From a virus: 64,000 bases of DNA. The notes under the pieces are model-generated. The model was given only the letters and a program-made list of their open reading frames with translations. It was not told where the DNA came from and made no database searches. Where the stretch lies: positions 1 to 64,000 of IMG/VR virus record IMGVR_UViG_3300033145_000274, one strand, 5' to 3'. A program made the translations under genes and the position numbers. Positions 28,818 through 38,072 of the stretch are shown here, piece after piece (position 1 is the first letter of the stretch; each line of letters opens with the position of its first letter).

Positions 28818-29666
28818 ATTCGTCTCTCCCTGTTTTGGGTCTGGGACTAAAATTTGTTCTTGTTCAGATACCGCAATGAAATCCGAAGCAATAACTCCAA
28901 CAAATCGTTTGGTATCATTAACTATGACACTCTCTGGGTTTGCGGGATTTTCCACAAGACCCTTACCACTAAACGTGATGTTCTTCAATACCCTACCGAG
29001 TTTACCACCATTGTATTCACCACACCCGCCATATCTACGCAAGTGTTTAGTAAGAAAGGCAGTAGCATCTGTTCTGGTAACTATTTGCTGTTCCCCATTA
29101 GCGTGGGTCACACCATAATCAAATCCACCAAACAGACACTCCATTGAAACAAACCAATCGCCATTCTTAATACTTTCGATAAGTTCAGCGGCTTCGGCTT
29201 CAAGTGTTTCATCTTTGCTATTGATATGTCGATATACGACAGCACTAGTCAAAATATGAAACTTATCTGGAATATCCTCAAAGGGAATGTCATCGGCAAT
29301 AACTACCAAGTCATCATCAACAACTGTATTCGCCGTAATATGTCCAATAATTTGTCTAGGCTTATGACCAACATTAAAAGGCTTATCTTCTGGTGTCAGT
29401 CTTGCAGCCCATGTTTCTTGACATGTAAAGACATCATCATTGTTATTCCATCCTGTTGACACCAATATAGAGTGAATAGGATACAAATCAAATGTTGTTG
29501 CTTTACCAGCAGCAGCAAAGGCTTGTGCAACGACGGGCTGTTGTAGCAAAACAGCAGGGCTTTTTAGTACAGGACTTAAATAAGCAACCACATTCTGTTG
29601 TGCAACAGGAACCGCCAGACCAGCAGCAATCTCAGCAGCGTATACCGGAATCGGGGATTTGGTCAT
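28146..29666 (-). CDS. Prohead protease-scaffold fusion protein
   Basis: A 506-residue protein. The N-terminal ~280 residues (NVGHKPRQIIGHI, GDWFVSMECLFGGFDYGV, FLTKHLRRYGG) look like the maturation protease domain of this phage group. The C-terminal ~220 residues are a long coiled coil (LEDQIKGLQADLAAANTKV) ending in an acidic tail, typical of scaffold. An internal ATG at 28817 with its own ribosome site would make scaffold alone. It lies between portal and capsid genes. Catalytic residues are not assigned with certainty. Confidence 0.8.
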   Translation of the reverse strand: MTKSPIPVYAAEIAAGLAVPVAQQNVVAYLSPVLKSPAVLLQQPVVAQAFAAAGKATTFDLYPIHSILVSTGWNNNDDVFTCQETWAARLTPEDKPFNVGHKPRQIIGHITANTVVDDDLVVIADDIPFEDIPDKFHILTSAVVYRHINSKDETLEAEAAELIESIKNGDWFVSMECLFGGFDYGVTHANGEQQIVTRTDATAFLTKHLRRYGGCGEYNGGKLGRVLKNITFSGKGLVENPANPESVIVNDTKRFVGVIASDFIAVSEQEQILVPDPKQGETNMADEKYTGQLEDQIKGLQADLAAANTKVDELGEAQVKSALAEKSAEITTLEADLKAAQAKIDELTASFNDAVKAKDTAEAARADVDTQLAEATTKLTEVEAIAKTTARVAILVDKGIDKADAETVAAEFNDLDDDKFAKVVEMKSEAAKAPKDDTNDEGNAEAGEEPESDPEGEAAAGDADLENAEPDEDPAMGSDEGEASQDELMTSLAAYLDTSMHGDAGK

Positions 29667-29685
29667 TAAACCATCCTCTCACTTT

Positions 29686-29695
29686 GTTATACACC
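29686..29695 (-). promoter_or_regulatory. Candidate late promoter, protease-scaffold gene
   Basis: The minus strand reads TGGTGTATAACAAAG about 25 bases upstream of the ATG at 29666. Shares the GTGTATAA core with the other late sites. Confidence 0.45.
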
Positions 29696-29703
29696 ATAAA
29701 AAG

Positions 29704-30048
29704 TTAAATGGGGCGTTTTTTAGATGAAAGAAATTCATCAATGTCGTTAGCAGCTTGAGATTTATCATCAATACCGACAAAACCCTTCACGTCATTATAC
29801 ACCTTTTGCCCTGATGCAATAGCAGTTTGCGCTTTATCAGAACCCGCAGCATAGTATGAAACACGCTTGCGAATATCTCCATCCTGTACAGTCACAGTAT
29901 ATATACTAACATCTAATGAAGTTACATTCCCATTGGAATCGCGATAGGAATATACGCTCAGGTCTTCGACATCAGGAATCGACGTACCGTTAATAGAAAC
30001 AGTCAAACCCTTCGTTTCAGTATCAGCACTAATTTGAATTTGAGCCAT
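29704..30048 (-). CDS. Small head-module protein, unknown
   Basis: A 114-residue protein starting MAQIQISADTETKG, chosen because GGAGGTG lies 6 bases upstream (earlier ATGs lack one). Beta-rich N-terminus with SIPDVEDLSVYSY, then a helical, polar C-terminus. It overlaps the portal gene end by 20 bases. Function unknown; position suggests a head assembly role. Confidence 0.65.
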   Translation of the reverse strand: MAQIQISADTETKGLTVSINGTSIPDVEDLSVYSYRDSNGNVTSLDVSIYTVTVQDGDIRKRVSYYAAGSDKAQTAIASGQKVYNDVKGFVGIDDKSQAANDIDEFLSSKKRPI

Positions 30049-32296
30049 CAGAGGCACCTCCATAAATTTGTTCTTCATCACAGTTTAATGCAGCATAAGT
30101 AGTAACTTGAATCATACGAGTATCATCGACGGATGGTTCCACTTGTTTTGCTGCTACAATTTTACCATACAGAGCATCATATAATTGTTGACACTGAGCA
30201 GGAACGGCATGACCATTACTTAGAATGGTCTTTACGTGGTCAGCCGTAATGTTCTCATAGGGTTCGGTCCTACATAATACCGCAAACTTCACTCGTTCAG
30301 CTTGTTTGACCTGTTCGGAAGAGAGAGCACGCAACGATTTCTTGTCATAGTGCTTCAAAAGAATAGGAGTGACAACATCAGAAATTGCCGTCTGTGCTGA
30401 ACGTGCCCACACCATTGAGGTCAGATAGGCGGCGGTACTAGATGCCCCGGCGGGCTTAGGCGTGCGCGTTTTGCGTTTGCTACCATCTTTAGAATTCTTT
30501 GGACGCCCCTTGCTGGGTACACCCGATTTTTTTTGTGTAGCGGGAGGACCACTCTTCATTGCAGCGGTTTTCTCAGCCACCTGAAGTTGTTGTTCAAATG
30601 GACTATCCATGTCAAGAAACTCTTCAGGAAATTCTTCTGACATACCAGTTTGTTCTGGTGCAATATAGCCACGCTGTAAAGCCAACTTCATAAACTGGAA
30701 TACCTTCTCGGGCGCGTGCCATGGTGATGTTTTAGCCTTCATTAGCTTCTGCTTACGACGCCTTTCTTCGTAACGAGTCTTCATTTCTTCAAACTCGGGA
30801 AGCTCACCAAACCTCTCCACTAAAGTTTCCACGGAAATTACATCTCGGTCAGCCAATTGAATCAACAAGGCTTTTTCAGCAGCTTCGTCTGCTAACACCA
30901 TATTGTCAAACACTAGCTTGGCTCCCTTTTGAAAGCCCATAGCCTGACGCACTAATTCAATCTCCTGTTCCCAGAATGACCTCAGAGCATCGCGTCCATA
31001 TTCAAGGCGCTGCACCAATGTCTTCAGTGAAATATAATTATTGGTAAAACCAGCCGCAGTGGCAGCACCGGTCAAAGTAGGCGGCACCCCCAGGCCAGCA
31101 TAGATACTATTCCACACGGGCTTGTATTTGGCATCGCCAAGAAACTCATGTACGTTGGTTTGATAGTCTTCAACACTAAGTTCAGGACCCCAAATGATAT
31201 CAAATGCGCCACCACCGGGGTTAGACAATAGAATCTCAGACAAGCGTGCAATAGCCGCTTCGGTGGGAAATATAGACATCTCAGGATGAGATTCATTGAT
31301 ATGACCCAACTTCCAAATACGCACTTGGGAAATCGCCCCATCTAGTGCAGCCAGGTCGGCCAACTTCATTTTTTCCAGCAGAACAATATCATCCATGATA
31401 GCATATGTCATGGGGTCGGCCCATGATTGCCAGTCATCTTTTTTATAATAAAAAGACATGACCTTATCAGGGTCAAGTGGAATCACTGTATCGCCGCGCT
31501 GAATTGCTTCACGAATATCATCAGGAAGCATTTCCACCAAGCGTTGTTCAGCAACATTACGTGGATTATTAACTGATTGTCGTAATTTGAAACTGACTTT
31601 CAGGGCATACGCCTGTTTGCCAACGAACTTCGATAATTCTTCGCCCAATAGTTCAAGACTAAGTGGATTCAAAAAGTTATAGCGCAAAGGAATGTTACGC
31701 TTACCAGTACGCAATGGTTTATCTACAACCACATCAGGTTCCAATTTACCATCAGCCCCCATGGCACGCATACGTCGTTCATTCAATTGTGGCAGCTTAC
31801 CAGTAGTTCGCTTGATAACATTCATACCCTCACGGTAAAACAAATTCAAAAAACGCTCACACACGCGAGGACCAGCTACTTTTTTCCACCATCCACGATA
31901 AAATTTTTGTATACGAGGATTCGGATGTACAAGCTTCGCACCCTGACAACCAAAGTCGGACATGAGGTCCATGACATTACGAATTATACCAACCCTACGG
32001 TACGCATTACGACATGAGGCCAATATCTCTTCTGGTTTATGTGGAATAGATTCATTAGGTCGAAAGAACTCATAATCTGTACGAGTGAATTGATTACGTA
32101 CAGATGTATTAGTATCATAATTCGCATAACGGTCACGTGAACCTATAGCAGAAAATAACCCATCATATGCTTTCAACGCCCTGCCTGTCGCCATGGATAT
32201 ATCACCAGCAGAACCCGTAATAAAGGCGCCCTGTGCCGTATGAGCAGGAAAGTTAGTGGGCATGGAAGAAGGAGCTTGGGAGCGCTTTTTTGCCAT
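30029..32296 (-). CDS. Portal protein
   Basis: A 755-residue protein located between large terminase and protease-scaffold. Start set at the ATG at 32296 (MAKKRSQAP) because AGGAG lies 7 bases upstream. Residues ~30-520 form the portal body, including RLEYGRDALRSFWEQEIELV and the helical segment EEMKTRYEERRRKQKLMKAK; the C-terminal 200 residues are basic and low-complexity (KKSGVPSKGRPKNSKDGSKR), perhaps DNA-contacting. Assigned mainly from order, size and body sequence. Confidence 0.85.
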   Translation of the reverse strand: MAKKRSQAPSSMPTNFPAHTAQGAFITGSAGDISMATGRALKAYDGLFSAIGSRDRYANYDTNTSVRNQFTRTDYEFFRPNESIPHKPEEILASCRNAYRRVGIIRNVMDLMSDFGCQGAKLVHPNPRIQKFYRGWWKKVAGPRVCERFLNLFYREGMNVIKRTTGKLPQLNERRMRAMGADGKLEPDVVVDKPLRTGKRNIPLRYNFLNPLSLELLGEELSKFVGKQAYALKVSFKLRQSVNNPRNVAEQRLVEMLPDDIREAIQRGDTVIPLDPDKVMSFYYKKDDWQSWADPMTYAIMDDIVLLEKMKLADLAALDGAISQVRIWKLGHINESHPEMSIFPTEAAIARLSEILLSNPGGGAFDIIWGPELSVEDYQTNVHEFLGDAKYKPVWNSIYAGLGVPPTLTGAATAAGFTNNYISLKTLVQRLEYGRDALRSFWEQEIELVRQAMGFQKGAKLVFDNMVLADEAAEKALLIQLADRDVISVETLVERFGELPEFEEMKTRYEERRRKQKLMKAKTSPWHAPEKVFQFMKLALQRGYIAPEQTGMSEEFPEEFLDMDSPFEQQLQVAEKTAAMKSGPPATQKKSGVPSKGRPKNSKDGSKRKTRTPKPAGASSTAAYLTSMVWARSAQTAISDVVTPILLKHYDKKSLRALSSEQVKQAERVKFAVLCRTEPYENITADHVKTILSNGHAVPAQCQQLYDALYGKIVAAKQVEPSVDDTRMIQVTTYAALNCDEEQIYGGASDGSNSN

Positions 32297-32348
32297 TGAG
32301 ATTTCTCCTATAGGCAACGGAATTGGAATGCGAATTCATTTCTATTCA

Positions 32349-32357
32349 ATTATACAC
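32349..32357 (-). promoter_or_regulatory. Candidate late promoter, portal gene
   Basis: The minus strand reads CTGGTGTATAATTGAA about 50 bases upstream of the portal ATG, in the gap after the terminase stop. Same core as other late sites. Confidence 0.5.
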
Positions 32358-32362
32358 CAGAA

Positions 32363-34471
32363 CTACCCACGACGTACCGCTTTGCCGTAGGCACCCGTGT
32401 TTATCTTCGACACCAAATGGTCTGGCCCAACATACATGGCGTTACCCACACCACGTGGTCCACGCCTTTCACCAGCATAGCCACCCACAAATGTGTGTTG
32501 AACACCTTCGAGTTTGTTATCCATCACACGAGCCACCATATTGGCCATAAGCAAGGCAGAATATCGGTCTTTACGTAAGCGGCCTTTCCGATTACCTGGA
32601 AGTTTCACTTCGGGAGTATCCCATCTGTCTCGACCACCAGTTGTTTGGTCATGGATAATAGTGGCCAATTCATCTTTGAGTTCTTCAATCTCAACAACAC
32701 AGTCCTCAAGGGTATCATGGTCTCGTCCATGTATTTTATCTACAGAAATGGCTTCACTAATAGTAGCCGGGTCAAAATACGGAAAGAGCGTGATTTTGCT
32801 CTCAAAGTCCTTTTTCATACCATGGTTGGCATCTCGGGTGAAATCAGCTTGCGCAAACTGCACCATGTGTAGGAGATGGTTACCGGCCTCAACATCCGTG
32901 GGTTTACCCGGTTTCTCCCACCAAAATACATCAGTATCTCCTTGCTTAATCCATGGCCACAAGGGGCGTTCTCCTCTGGTGGCGTCTAATTCATCATGGT
33001 CATGCAGTGCTTCCATGATAGCAATACCACCACCCTGGGTATCAATGGCAATATGGTTAGTTGGAAACACGCGCATCAAATCACGAATTTTACGAGCACA
33101 ATAGGTATAAAACGACTTACGTTGAGTTTTACCACTTTTTTTGATACGCTCACGAAGTTCTTGACGATTGATAGACCAGCAATATACAATACGACGATGG
33201 TCTGGGTGACACTCCAAAATGACTAGTGCAAAGTTGTCCTGTTCCGACGCTGGGTCAATACCATAAATGTATTCACAATTTGGATTGCCACGAACACCCG
33301 CCGAAAACTGCACATCACCACTCGGTAATCGGATGGGGTCCTTGCATACACACGCTTCAATCAAACTACGCTTAAAGAAACCGTCGCTATCACGAGTAAA
33401 ACATGCACCATATTCCATGTTATAGATGGCTCTATGCACGGTCGCCTTGGCCTGATAGACCTGGGTTTCATCCATAAAACCAAATGGTAGTTTTGGCCAT
33501 GGTATACGAAAGATACTAAATTGTTTCCAGTCGAAACCATCTGGTACAGCACCCTTGAAGATTTCTTCTAACTTGTGAGTATCACCAGCCGATTCAATGA
33601 TTTGTTTGTAGCGTAACCAATAATCGTAAAAATGATTAAAGGCATAGTATGCCGTACCACTTACAATGGTTTGGTTTCCAAAACCAATATCTACTTCATC
33701 CGCCTCAGCGTACATACCCAAAGATTTCAGTACCTTAATACGTGTCATGTCTTTAGAACGCCGTTCGGGACTAGCGGATACCGATGCAAACCCCTTAATG
33801 ACTACTTCAAAAATTTCTAACGGAATGGATGCAAACTCATCGGCAATAGTATAGTGAGCACGCAAACCACGAATCTTTGTACCATCACCCAATGGAATGG
33901 CCACTATCTCACTCTCTCCAACATAGAAATTACAGCGGTCCACATCACGCTTGGGACCTTCATGTCGTCCCTCTCCAATCATATTCCGTAGTATGGGAGA
34001 AGCACGCCAAAATTGTTCCATGTACTCAAAGAGAAGTTTGGACTGTCGAAACGCAGCACCAACCACCACCACCTTACTACCTTGATGAAAAATAGCACGC
34101 AACATGGCATATAGAGATAGAATCCACGTTTTGCCACCTCCACGAGTCGCTATTAACATTGGAAACTTACGCTTCCATAGCTCCTGTAAGATGGTCACTT
34201 GAAAAGGCATTAAACGAATGTTAAATAGCCACTTGCATGTGTAGTAGAAGTATTCAGGCTGGGACATAAAGTCCACAATTTCCAAGACGGGATTGTTAAA
34301 AAGAGCAGCCCTGCCTGAGTCCAATAACATATTGGGTACTTGGGACTCATCAAAATCAGGTGGCAAACCCATATATTCATTGTCAACCATTGCGTCAATA
34401 GCTTCAACAGTCAACAGCTTTTTAGAAATATGTAGTCTACTCTGTGGACTGGGCAGTGTTAACGTGGACAT
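32363..34471 (-). CDS. Terminase large subunit (packaging ATPase-nuclease)
   Basis: A 702-residue motor that translocates and cuts DNA. The Walker A-like TRGGGKT is at residues 109-115; a Walker B-like HYTIADE follows. The C-terminal RNase H-like nuclease shows YIYGIDPASEQDNFA, then HIAIDTQGGG and a late acidic HDTLEDCVVEIEELKDE. Start set at 34471 (MSTLTLPSPQ) after AGAGGA; it overlaps the ERCC4 nuclease gene by 35 bases. Confidence 0.93.
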   Translation of the reverse strand: MSTLTLPSPQSRLHISKKLLTVEAIDAMVDNEYMGLPPDFDESQVPNMLLDSGRAALFNNPVLEIVDFMSQPEYFYYTCKWLFNIRLMPFQVTILQELWKRKFPMLIATRGGGKTWILSLYAMLRAIFHQGSKVVVVGAAFRQSKLLFEYMEQFWRASPILRNMIGEGRHEGPKRDVDRCNFYVGESEIVAIPLGDGTKIRGLRAHYTIADEFASIPLEIFEVVIKGFASVSASPERRSKDMTRIKVLKSLGMYAEADEVDIGFGNQTIVSGTAYYAFNHFYDYWLRYKQIIESAGDTHKLEEIFKGAVPDGFDWKQFSIFRIPWPKLPFGFMDETQVYQAKATVHRAIYNMEYGACFTRDSDGFFKRSLIEACVCKDPIRLPSGDVQFSAGVRGNPNCEYIYGIDPASEQDNFALVILECHPDHRRIVYCWSINRQELRERIKKSGKTQRKSFYTYCARKIRDLMRVFPTNHIAIDTQGGGIAIMEALHDHDELDATRGERPLWPWIKQGDTDVFWWEKPGKPTDVEAGNHLLHMVQFAQADFTRDANHGMKKDFESKITLFPYFDPATISEAISVDKIHGRDHDTLEDCVVEIEELKDELATIIHDQTTGGRDRWDTPEVKLPGNRKGRLRKDRYSALLMANMVARVMDNKLEGVQHTFVGGYAGERRGPRGVGNAMYVGPDHLVSKINTGAYGKAVRRG

Positions 34472-34928
34472 GTTCAATGGTCCTCTTAAAGATATTAGAT
34501 GCCACCTCTTTGCCATTAGCTCCACACAAAACAATATGCACACGATGGTCACACATCATCTCGGTCATTCTCTTTAGAATAAATGGACCACGAAATTTAA
34601 GATAGCGCCATTTGGATTTGGGAATACCAGAACCGACTGGATAATTCAACACGTCGGTCATATTAAACTCCAGCAAAATCCACGGATGCTGGATACCATC
34701 CAGGCGTTCAAGTTCGCGTTGAAAACGTGCTTCCGTAACGTTCTTAGCCCATTCAGAAATACTTCCTTTACGTTCAATAGCCAGAAAATTTTCCATACCC
34801 TCAAGAGTATAATCCCCAGTATCCAATTTGCGCGTATGAGTACCAGCACAATACTTAGACTTCTTCCAAGTCCAACCCTGGTCGGTTTTTTCACGTGTGT
34901 CACGTAATACTACATACTGCGAATCCAT
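34437..34928 (-). CDS. ERCC4/XPF-type nuclease
   Basis: A 163-residue single-domain protein with DTREK near residue 10, LDTGDYTLEG near 36 and the catalytic IERKGSISEW near 51, matching the GDxn-ERKx3D core of ERCC4 nucleases. No helicase or HhH domain. It starts directly after the dehydratase stop and overlaps terminase, so it is co-expressed with packaging genes. It may process branched DNA before or during packaging (inference). Confidence 0.8.
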   Translation of the reverse strand: MDSQYVVLRDTREKTDQGWTWKKSKYCAGTHTRKLDTGDYTLEGMENFLAIERKGSISEWAKNVTEARFQRELERLDGIQHPWILLEFNMTDVLNYPVGSGIPKSKWRYLKFRGPFILKRMTEMMCDHRVHIVLCGANGKEVASNIFKRTIEHVHVNTAQSTE

Positions 34929-36083
34929 TTATTCATTCCTAATCTTTAATTGCGCTATGTCGGCCGTAACCATGTCTGTAACCAATTGATTAAATGCTAT
35001 TTGTGGTTCCCAGCCCAGCACATTCTGAATCTTATCTGTCTTGCCCTGTAAATGAGGCACTTCTGCGGGTCGTATGAATTCTGGGTCTACGTAGATATAA
35101 TCCTTATAATCCAACTTCATATGGTCAAACACACTAAATGCGCACTCACAAAAATCACGCACACTATGAGACTTACCAGTGGCCACCACATAATCATCTG
35201 GGGTGTCATGTTGAAGCATCATATGCATGGCGCGTACATAATCCTTGGCGTGACCCCAATCACGAGAAGCATCCAGGTTTCCCAGTCGTAATTTGGGGAA
35301 AGAATCCATATCACAGTAAATTTTATACTGAACGGCATTACAAGAAAAGTCCTTATAAGAAGATGCCCCCACTTTGCTTATCCATTGTTGAAACTCTGCA
35401 ACCCACTTAGTAATTTTTCTAGTCACAAAGTTTTCGCCACGCCGTGGGCTTTCATGATTAAACAAAATACCACAACATCCAAATAGACCATAGGCATCAC
35501 GATACAAATTGACAGCTTGGTGCGCAGCCACCTTGGCTATGGCATATGGACTACGCGGATTCAACGGCACGGATTCATCCTGAAACATAATGGTTTCCGT
35601 TTTTTGCGGCCCACCACCAATCATCAGTGGACCAACACGCCGTGTAATAGAGTGGTAATTGTCACCAAACATCTCACTAGTAGACGCCTGATAAAAACGA
35701 GTAGTATCAATATATCCATTTTGGCGTATAGCTTCCAAAAGATTTAACACACCCATAGCCGTACTATCCCAGGTTGCCAACGGCTGTTGAAAACTAGTGC
35801 CCACATGACTCTGGGCCGCCAGATTATATATCTCGTCCGGAGGACTACCAAAGTGTTGTGTAGCCCACGTCAAAACACCAGACATAGATGCATAATCAGT
35901 AATGTCACCTTCCATCAGACGAAATCTTGCGTTATCCATTACACCAGCCAGGCGTTCCGTCGTGTCTGTACTAGAACGCCGTTTCACACCCAGGACCTTA
36001 TAACCCTCAGCTAATAGTAATTCCGATAGATACGAACCATCTTGTCCAGTCACGCCAATAATAATAGCTGACTTATTCTTCAT
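34929..36083 (-). CDS. gmd: GDP-mannose 4,6-dehydratase
   Basis: A 384-residue short-chain dehydratase converting GDP-mannose to GDP-4-keto-6-deoxymannose. The NADP-binding GVTGQDGSYLSE is near residue 10, ASTSEMFG holds the catalytic Thr/Ser-Glu pair, and RSPYAIAK has the YxxxK pair; NHESPRRGENFVTRKI and NLDASRDWGHAKDYV are family signatures. Length is slightly above the usual 340-375. The start may be 36083 or 36086 after GGAGG. It sits between small and large terminase genes, which is unusual. Likely alters host or virion glycans. Confidence 0.93.
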   Translation of the reverse strand: MKNKSAIIIGVTGQDGSYLSELLLAEGYKVLGVKRRSSTDTTERLAGVMDNARFRLMEGDITDYASMSGVLTWATQHFGSPPDEIYNLAAQSHVGTSFQQPLATWDSTAMGVLNLLEAIRQNGYIDTTRFYQASTSEMFGDNYHSITRRVGPLMIGGGPQKTETIMFQDESVPLNPRSPYAIAKVAAHQAVNLYRDAYGLFGCCGILFNHESPRRGENFVTRKITKWVAEFQQWISKVGASSYKDFSCNAVQYKIYCDMDSFPKLRLGNLDASRDWGHAKDYVRAMHMMLQHDTPDDYVVATGKSHSVRDFCECAFSVFDHMKLDYKDYIYVDPEFIRPAEVPHLQGKTDKIQNVLGWEPQIAFNQLVTDMVTADIAQLKIRNE

Positions 36084-36306
36084 CATTATCCTCCACATCT
36101 ACTGGTGGTAATATGTCACCTAGATACTCACCAACCGCGTGCGTATCTTCTTGAGACACCACCTCTGGTACAGTAACTATTTCAAATGACCTAGCCGGAG
36201 GCGGTGGGGGAGGTGGCGCAGGCCGATTACTAACATTGAAATTAGCAATAGAGCTTTTATCCACCGTACCAATGGGCTTATTTTTGTTCATTCTGAAGTC
36301 TGTCAT
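36073..36306 (-). CDS. Small proline-rich protein, unknown
   Basis: A 77-residue protein starting MTDFRMNKNKPIG after AAGGAGAA. It carries a PAPPPPPPPA tract and an acidic C-terminus (DVEDNDEE). It overlaps the small-terminase-like gene by 29 bases and the dehydratase start by 11. No domain recognised. Confidence 0.6.
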   Translation of the reverse strand: MTDFRMNKNKPIGTVDKSSIANFNVSNRPAPPPPPPPARSFEIVTVPEVVSQEDTHAVGEYLGDILPPVDVEDNDEE

Positions 36307-37111
36307 CTTGCAATTCTCCTTCTGGTGATAAAAACGGTTTGTCCATGATGCCATCCTCGAACTCCATGACCTCATTCCAATCATCGCGTGTAATCTGGGC
36401 AGCCATCTTCATTTTCTCTGCTTGATGCCCCTCTTTAACACGACTACGATGTATGTCCAATTCCTTAACAAGTTCAAAAAAGTTATGCCGGCTCTCTTCA
36501 ATCTGCTTAAAACGTTGGTCACGTGAACCTTTTAGGTCACGCAACTTGGCGTCTTTACGCGCCTGATAATCTAAATGTTGTTTGGCCATGGTTAATTTAG
36601 CCGCAGACAGAGAATTAACCTGTGTCTTCCAAGCATTCAAGCTCAAAGCATCGCGGTCCTCAAAAGCCTTGTCCTCTTCCGTAACAATCACCTTTTCAAG
36701 CTCATCCATTAAACGCATGGCATTAGTTTGAGCCGCAATGGCACGCTGAGAAAATATATCAAGCATAATCAGGTCTTTCATCATCAACTCATCTGTAGCT
36801 ACAATATCAGATGAAGACACAAGTTGATTACTATACGACGCCCACGATTGTTCAAAAAACCCAACTTCTGACCCCATAAGGCCCTTTTTTATTTCCACCC
36901 AAAAAATACTTGCATGAAGGCGTGCAACCCAATCACTCTGTTCAATGGTTCGTTCTACAGTCGGTAGGGCCGCTATCTGCCTACGTACTGCATCTTCAGT
37001 ACGCCGCAACTTCATCGCAATTTCCGCCACGGTCATTGTTTCATGATTGGCAGCCACGTATTCTTGCTCAGACCTACTAATCTTACCACGTTTCTTGGTC
37101 GTCGTCGTCAT
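36278..37111 (-). CDS. Probable terminase small subunit (HTH plus coiled coil)
   Basis: A 277-residue protein. Residues 10-48 (ISRSEQEYVAANHETMTVAE...RRTEDAVRRQI) form a helix-turn-helix like those in small terminases and DNA-recognition proteins; the rest is long, charged and helical. It lies upstream of large terminase, separated by two inserted genes. Assignment is by HTH, helix content and position; another DNA-binding role is possible. Confidence 0.55.
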   Translation of the reverse strand: MTTTTKKRGKISRSEQEYVAANHETMTVAEIAMKLRRTEDAVRRQIAALPTVERTIEQSDWVARLHASIFWVEIKKGLMGSEVGFFEQSWASYSNQLVSSSDIVATDELMMKDLIMLDIFSQRAIAAQTNAMRLMDELEKVIVTEEDKAFEDRDALSLNAWKTQVNSLSAAKLTMAKQHLDYQARKDAKLRDLKGSRDQRFKQIEESRHNFFELVKELDIHRSRVKEGHQAEKMKMAAQITRDDWNEVMEFEDGIMDKPFLSPEGELQDDRLQNEQK

Positions 37112-37712
37112 TTAACATATCTCCAATAATGCTTCGCACAGACGCCACCACCGCATCTTGCTTTGACTTACTCAAGCGAGCGCCATCAAGCAAGCGCATG
37201 TAATCGGCTCTAAGCTCCAATGGTATCTCATCAGAAACACATTGCAACAATTCAGCACGCGATATATGTGTAAATACATCGAGGTCATCAGATGGGATAA
37301 CGTGAGCAACTTTAGAAGCATCGCATGACTCCACTAAACTACGTTTGGCTTGATTACGATAGTACCACCCAGACCATTTAGCACACTCATTCTTATCCTC
37401 AAATTCTACACAACAAGTTTTGTCGGATGAGTTGACGAAACCACAAGATAAGCAAGGAGGTGAGTTCCTGTGCAATTTATTACGTCGTAGGTTGATGAAC
37501 TGATTTCTCACGCACACGCGGAGAAATGTCTTTAGGGAGCAGCCCTTGTCTGGGAGGAAGCTCGGAAGGGCTTCTGTTGCAAATATAAATCCTTCTTGAC
37601 GTAGGTCATCTTCATCATAGTATCCAAAACAAAAATTAGATACAAGACCATTGACGGCATTATATATGTCGTCCAAAACTTGTTGTTCGGTATAGCCTTC
37701 GGGAATATACAT
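37083..37712 (-). CDS. Sigma-factor-like protein with zinc-finger insert
   Basis: A 209-residue protein. Residues ~30-78 (DEDDLRQEGFIFATEALPSF, then SLKTFLRVCVRNQFINLRRN) match sigma70 region 2, which binds core polymerase and the -10 box. It is followed by a cysteine cluster (CLSCGFVNSSDKTCC plus C) that may bind zinc. A helical C-terminus (SKSKQDAVVASVRSIIGDML) could be a region-4-like HTH. Position at the head of the late operon suggests it directs late transcription (inference). Confidence 0.65.
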   Translation of the reverse strand: MYIPEGYTEQQVLDDIYNAVNGLVSNFCFGYYDEDDLRQEGFIFATEALPSFLPDKGCSLKTFLRVCVRNQFINLRRNKLHRNSPPCLSCGFVNSSDKTCCVEFEDKNECAKWSGWYYRNQAKRSLVESCDASKVAHVIPSDDLDVFTHISRAELLQCVSDEIPLELRADYMRLLDGARLSKSKQDAVVASVRSIIGDMLNDDDDQETW

Positions 37713-37843
37713 TAGTCTTCATCATCCGCTTCACTTATAAACAGATTTACATAAGTGGTGGTCTCGTCAGCTTTAGACTGCTTGTAAAGACCTACGATTA
37801 CCCAGTGGGCTAACCGGGGGGTTTCTCTATCAACATTCTCCAT
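37712..37843 (-). CDS. Small acidic protein, 43 residues, unknown
   Basis: A short gene reading MENVDRETPRLAHWVIVGLY and ending SEADDED. GAGAGGTGG lies just upstream of the ATG at 37843; it overlaps the previous gene by 14 bases, and its TAA overlaps the sigma-like gene's ATG (TAATG). The tight coupling supports it as real. Function unknown. Confidence 0.6.
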   Translation of the reverse strand: MENVDRETPRLAHWVIVGLYKQSKADETTTYVNLFISEADDED

Positions 37844-38072
37844 GACATCCACCTCTCTTGCTTACTTGTGGAACCATCTCGGCATCGGCTTCTATATCAA
37901 CGTCAAAATCAAAGAACTCTATTTGGAGTCGATTGCCCTTGGCGTTACAGTCCATAAATAGTGAAGTAATGCCCTGAATTAGCTTACCTGTTTCGACATC
38001 CACTACCTCAATAGTGTCGTTTGAATCGGGGGCACAGCTAGGGTTTGCGCAGCTTTGGACTTTTATCCTCAT
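37830..38072 (-). CDS. Small cysteine-containing protein, unknown
   Basis: An 80-residue protein starting MRIKVQSCANPSCAPDSNDT; this ATG has GGAGG 6 bases upstream. It has a CxxxxC pair at the N-terminus and GGCHGEC at the C-terminus, so a metal site is possible. It overlaps both neighbours. No family recognised. Confidence 0.6.
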   Translation of the reverse strand: MRIKVQSCANPSCAPDSNDTIEVVDVETGKLIQGITSLFMDCNAKGNRLQIEFFDFDVDIEADAEMVPQVSKRGGCHGEC

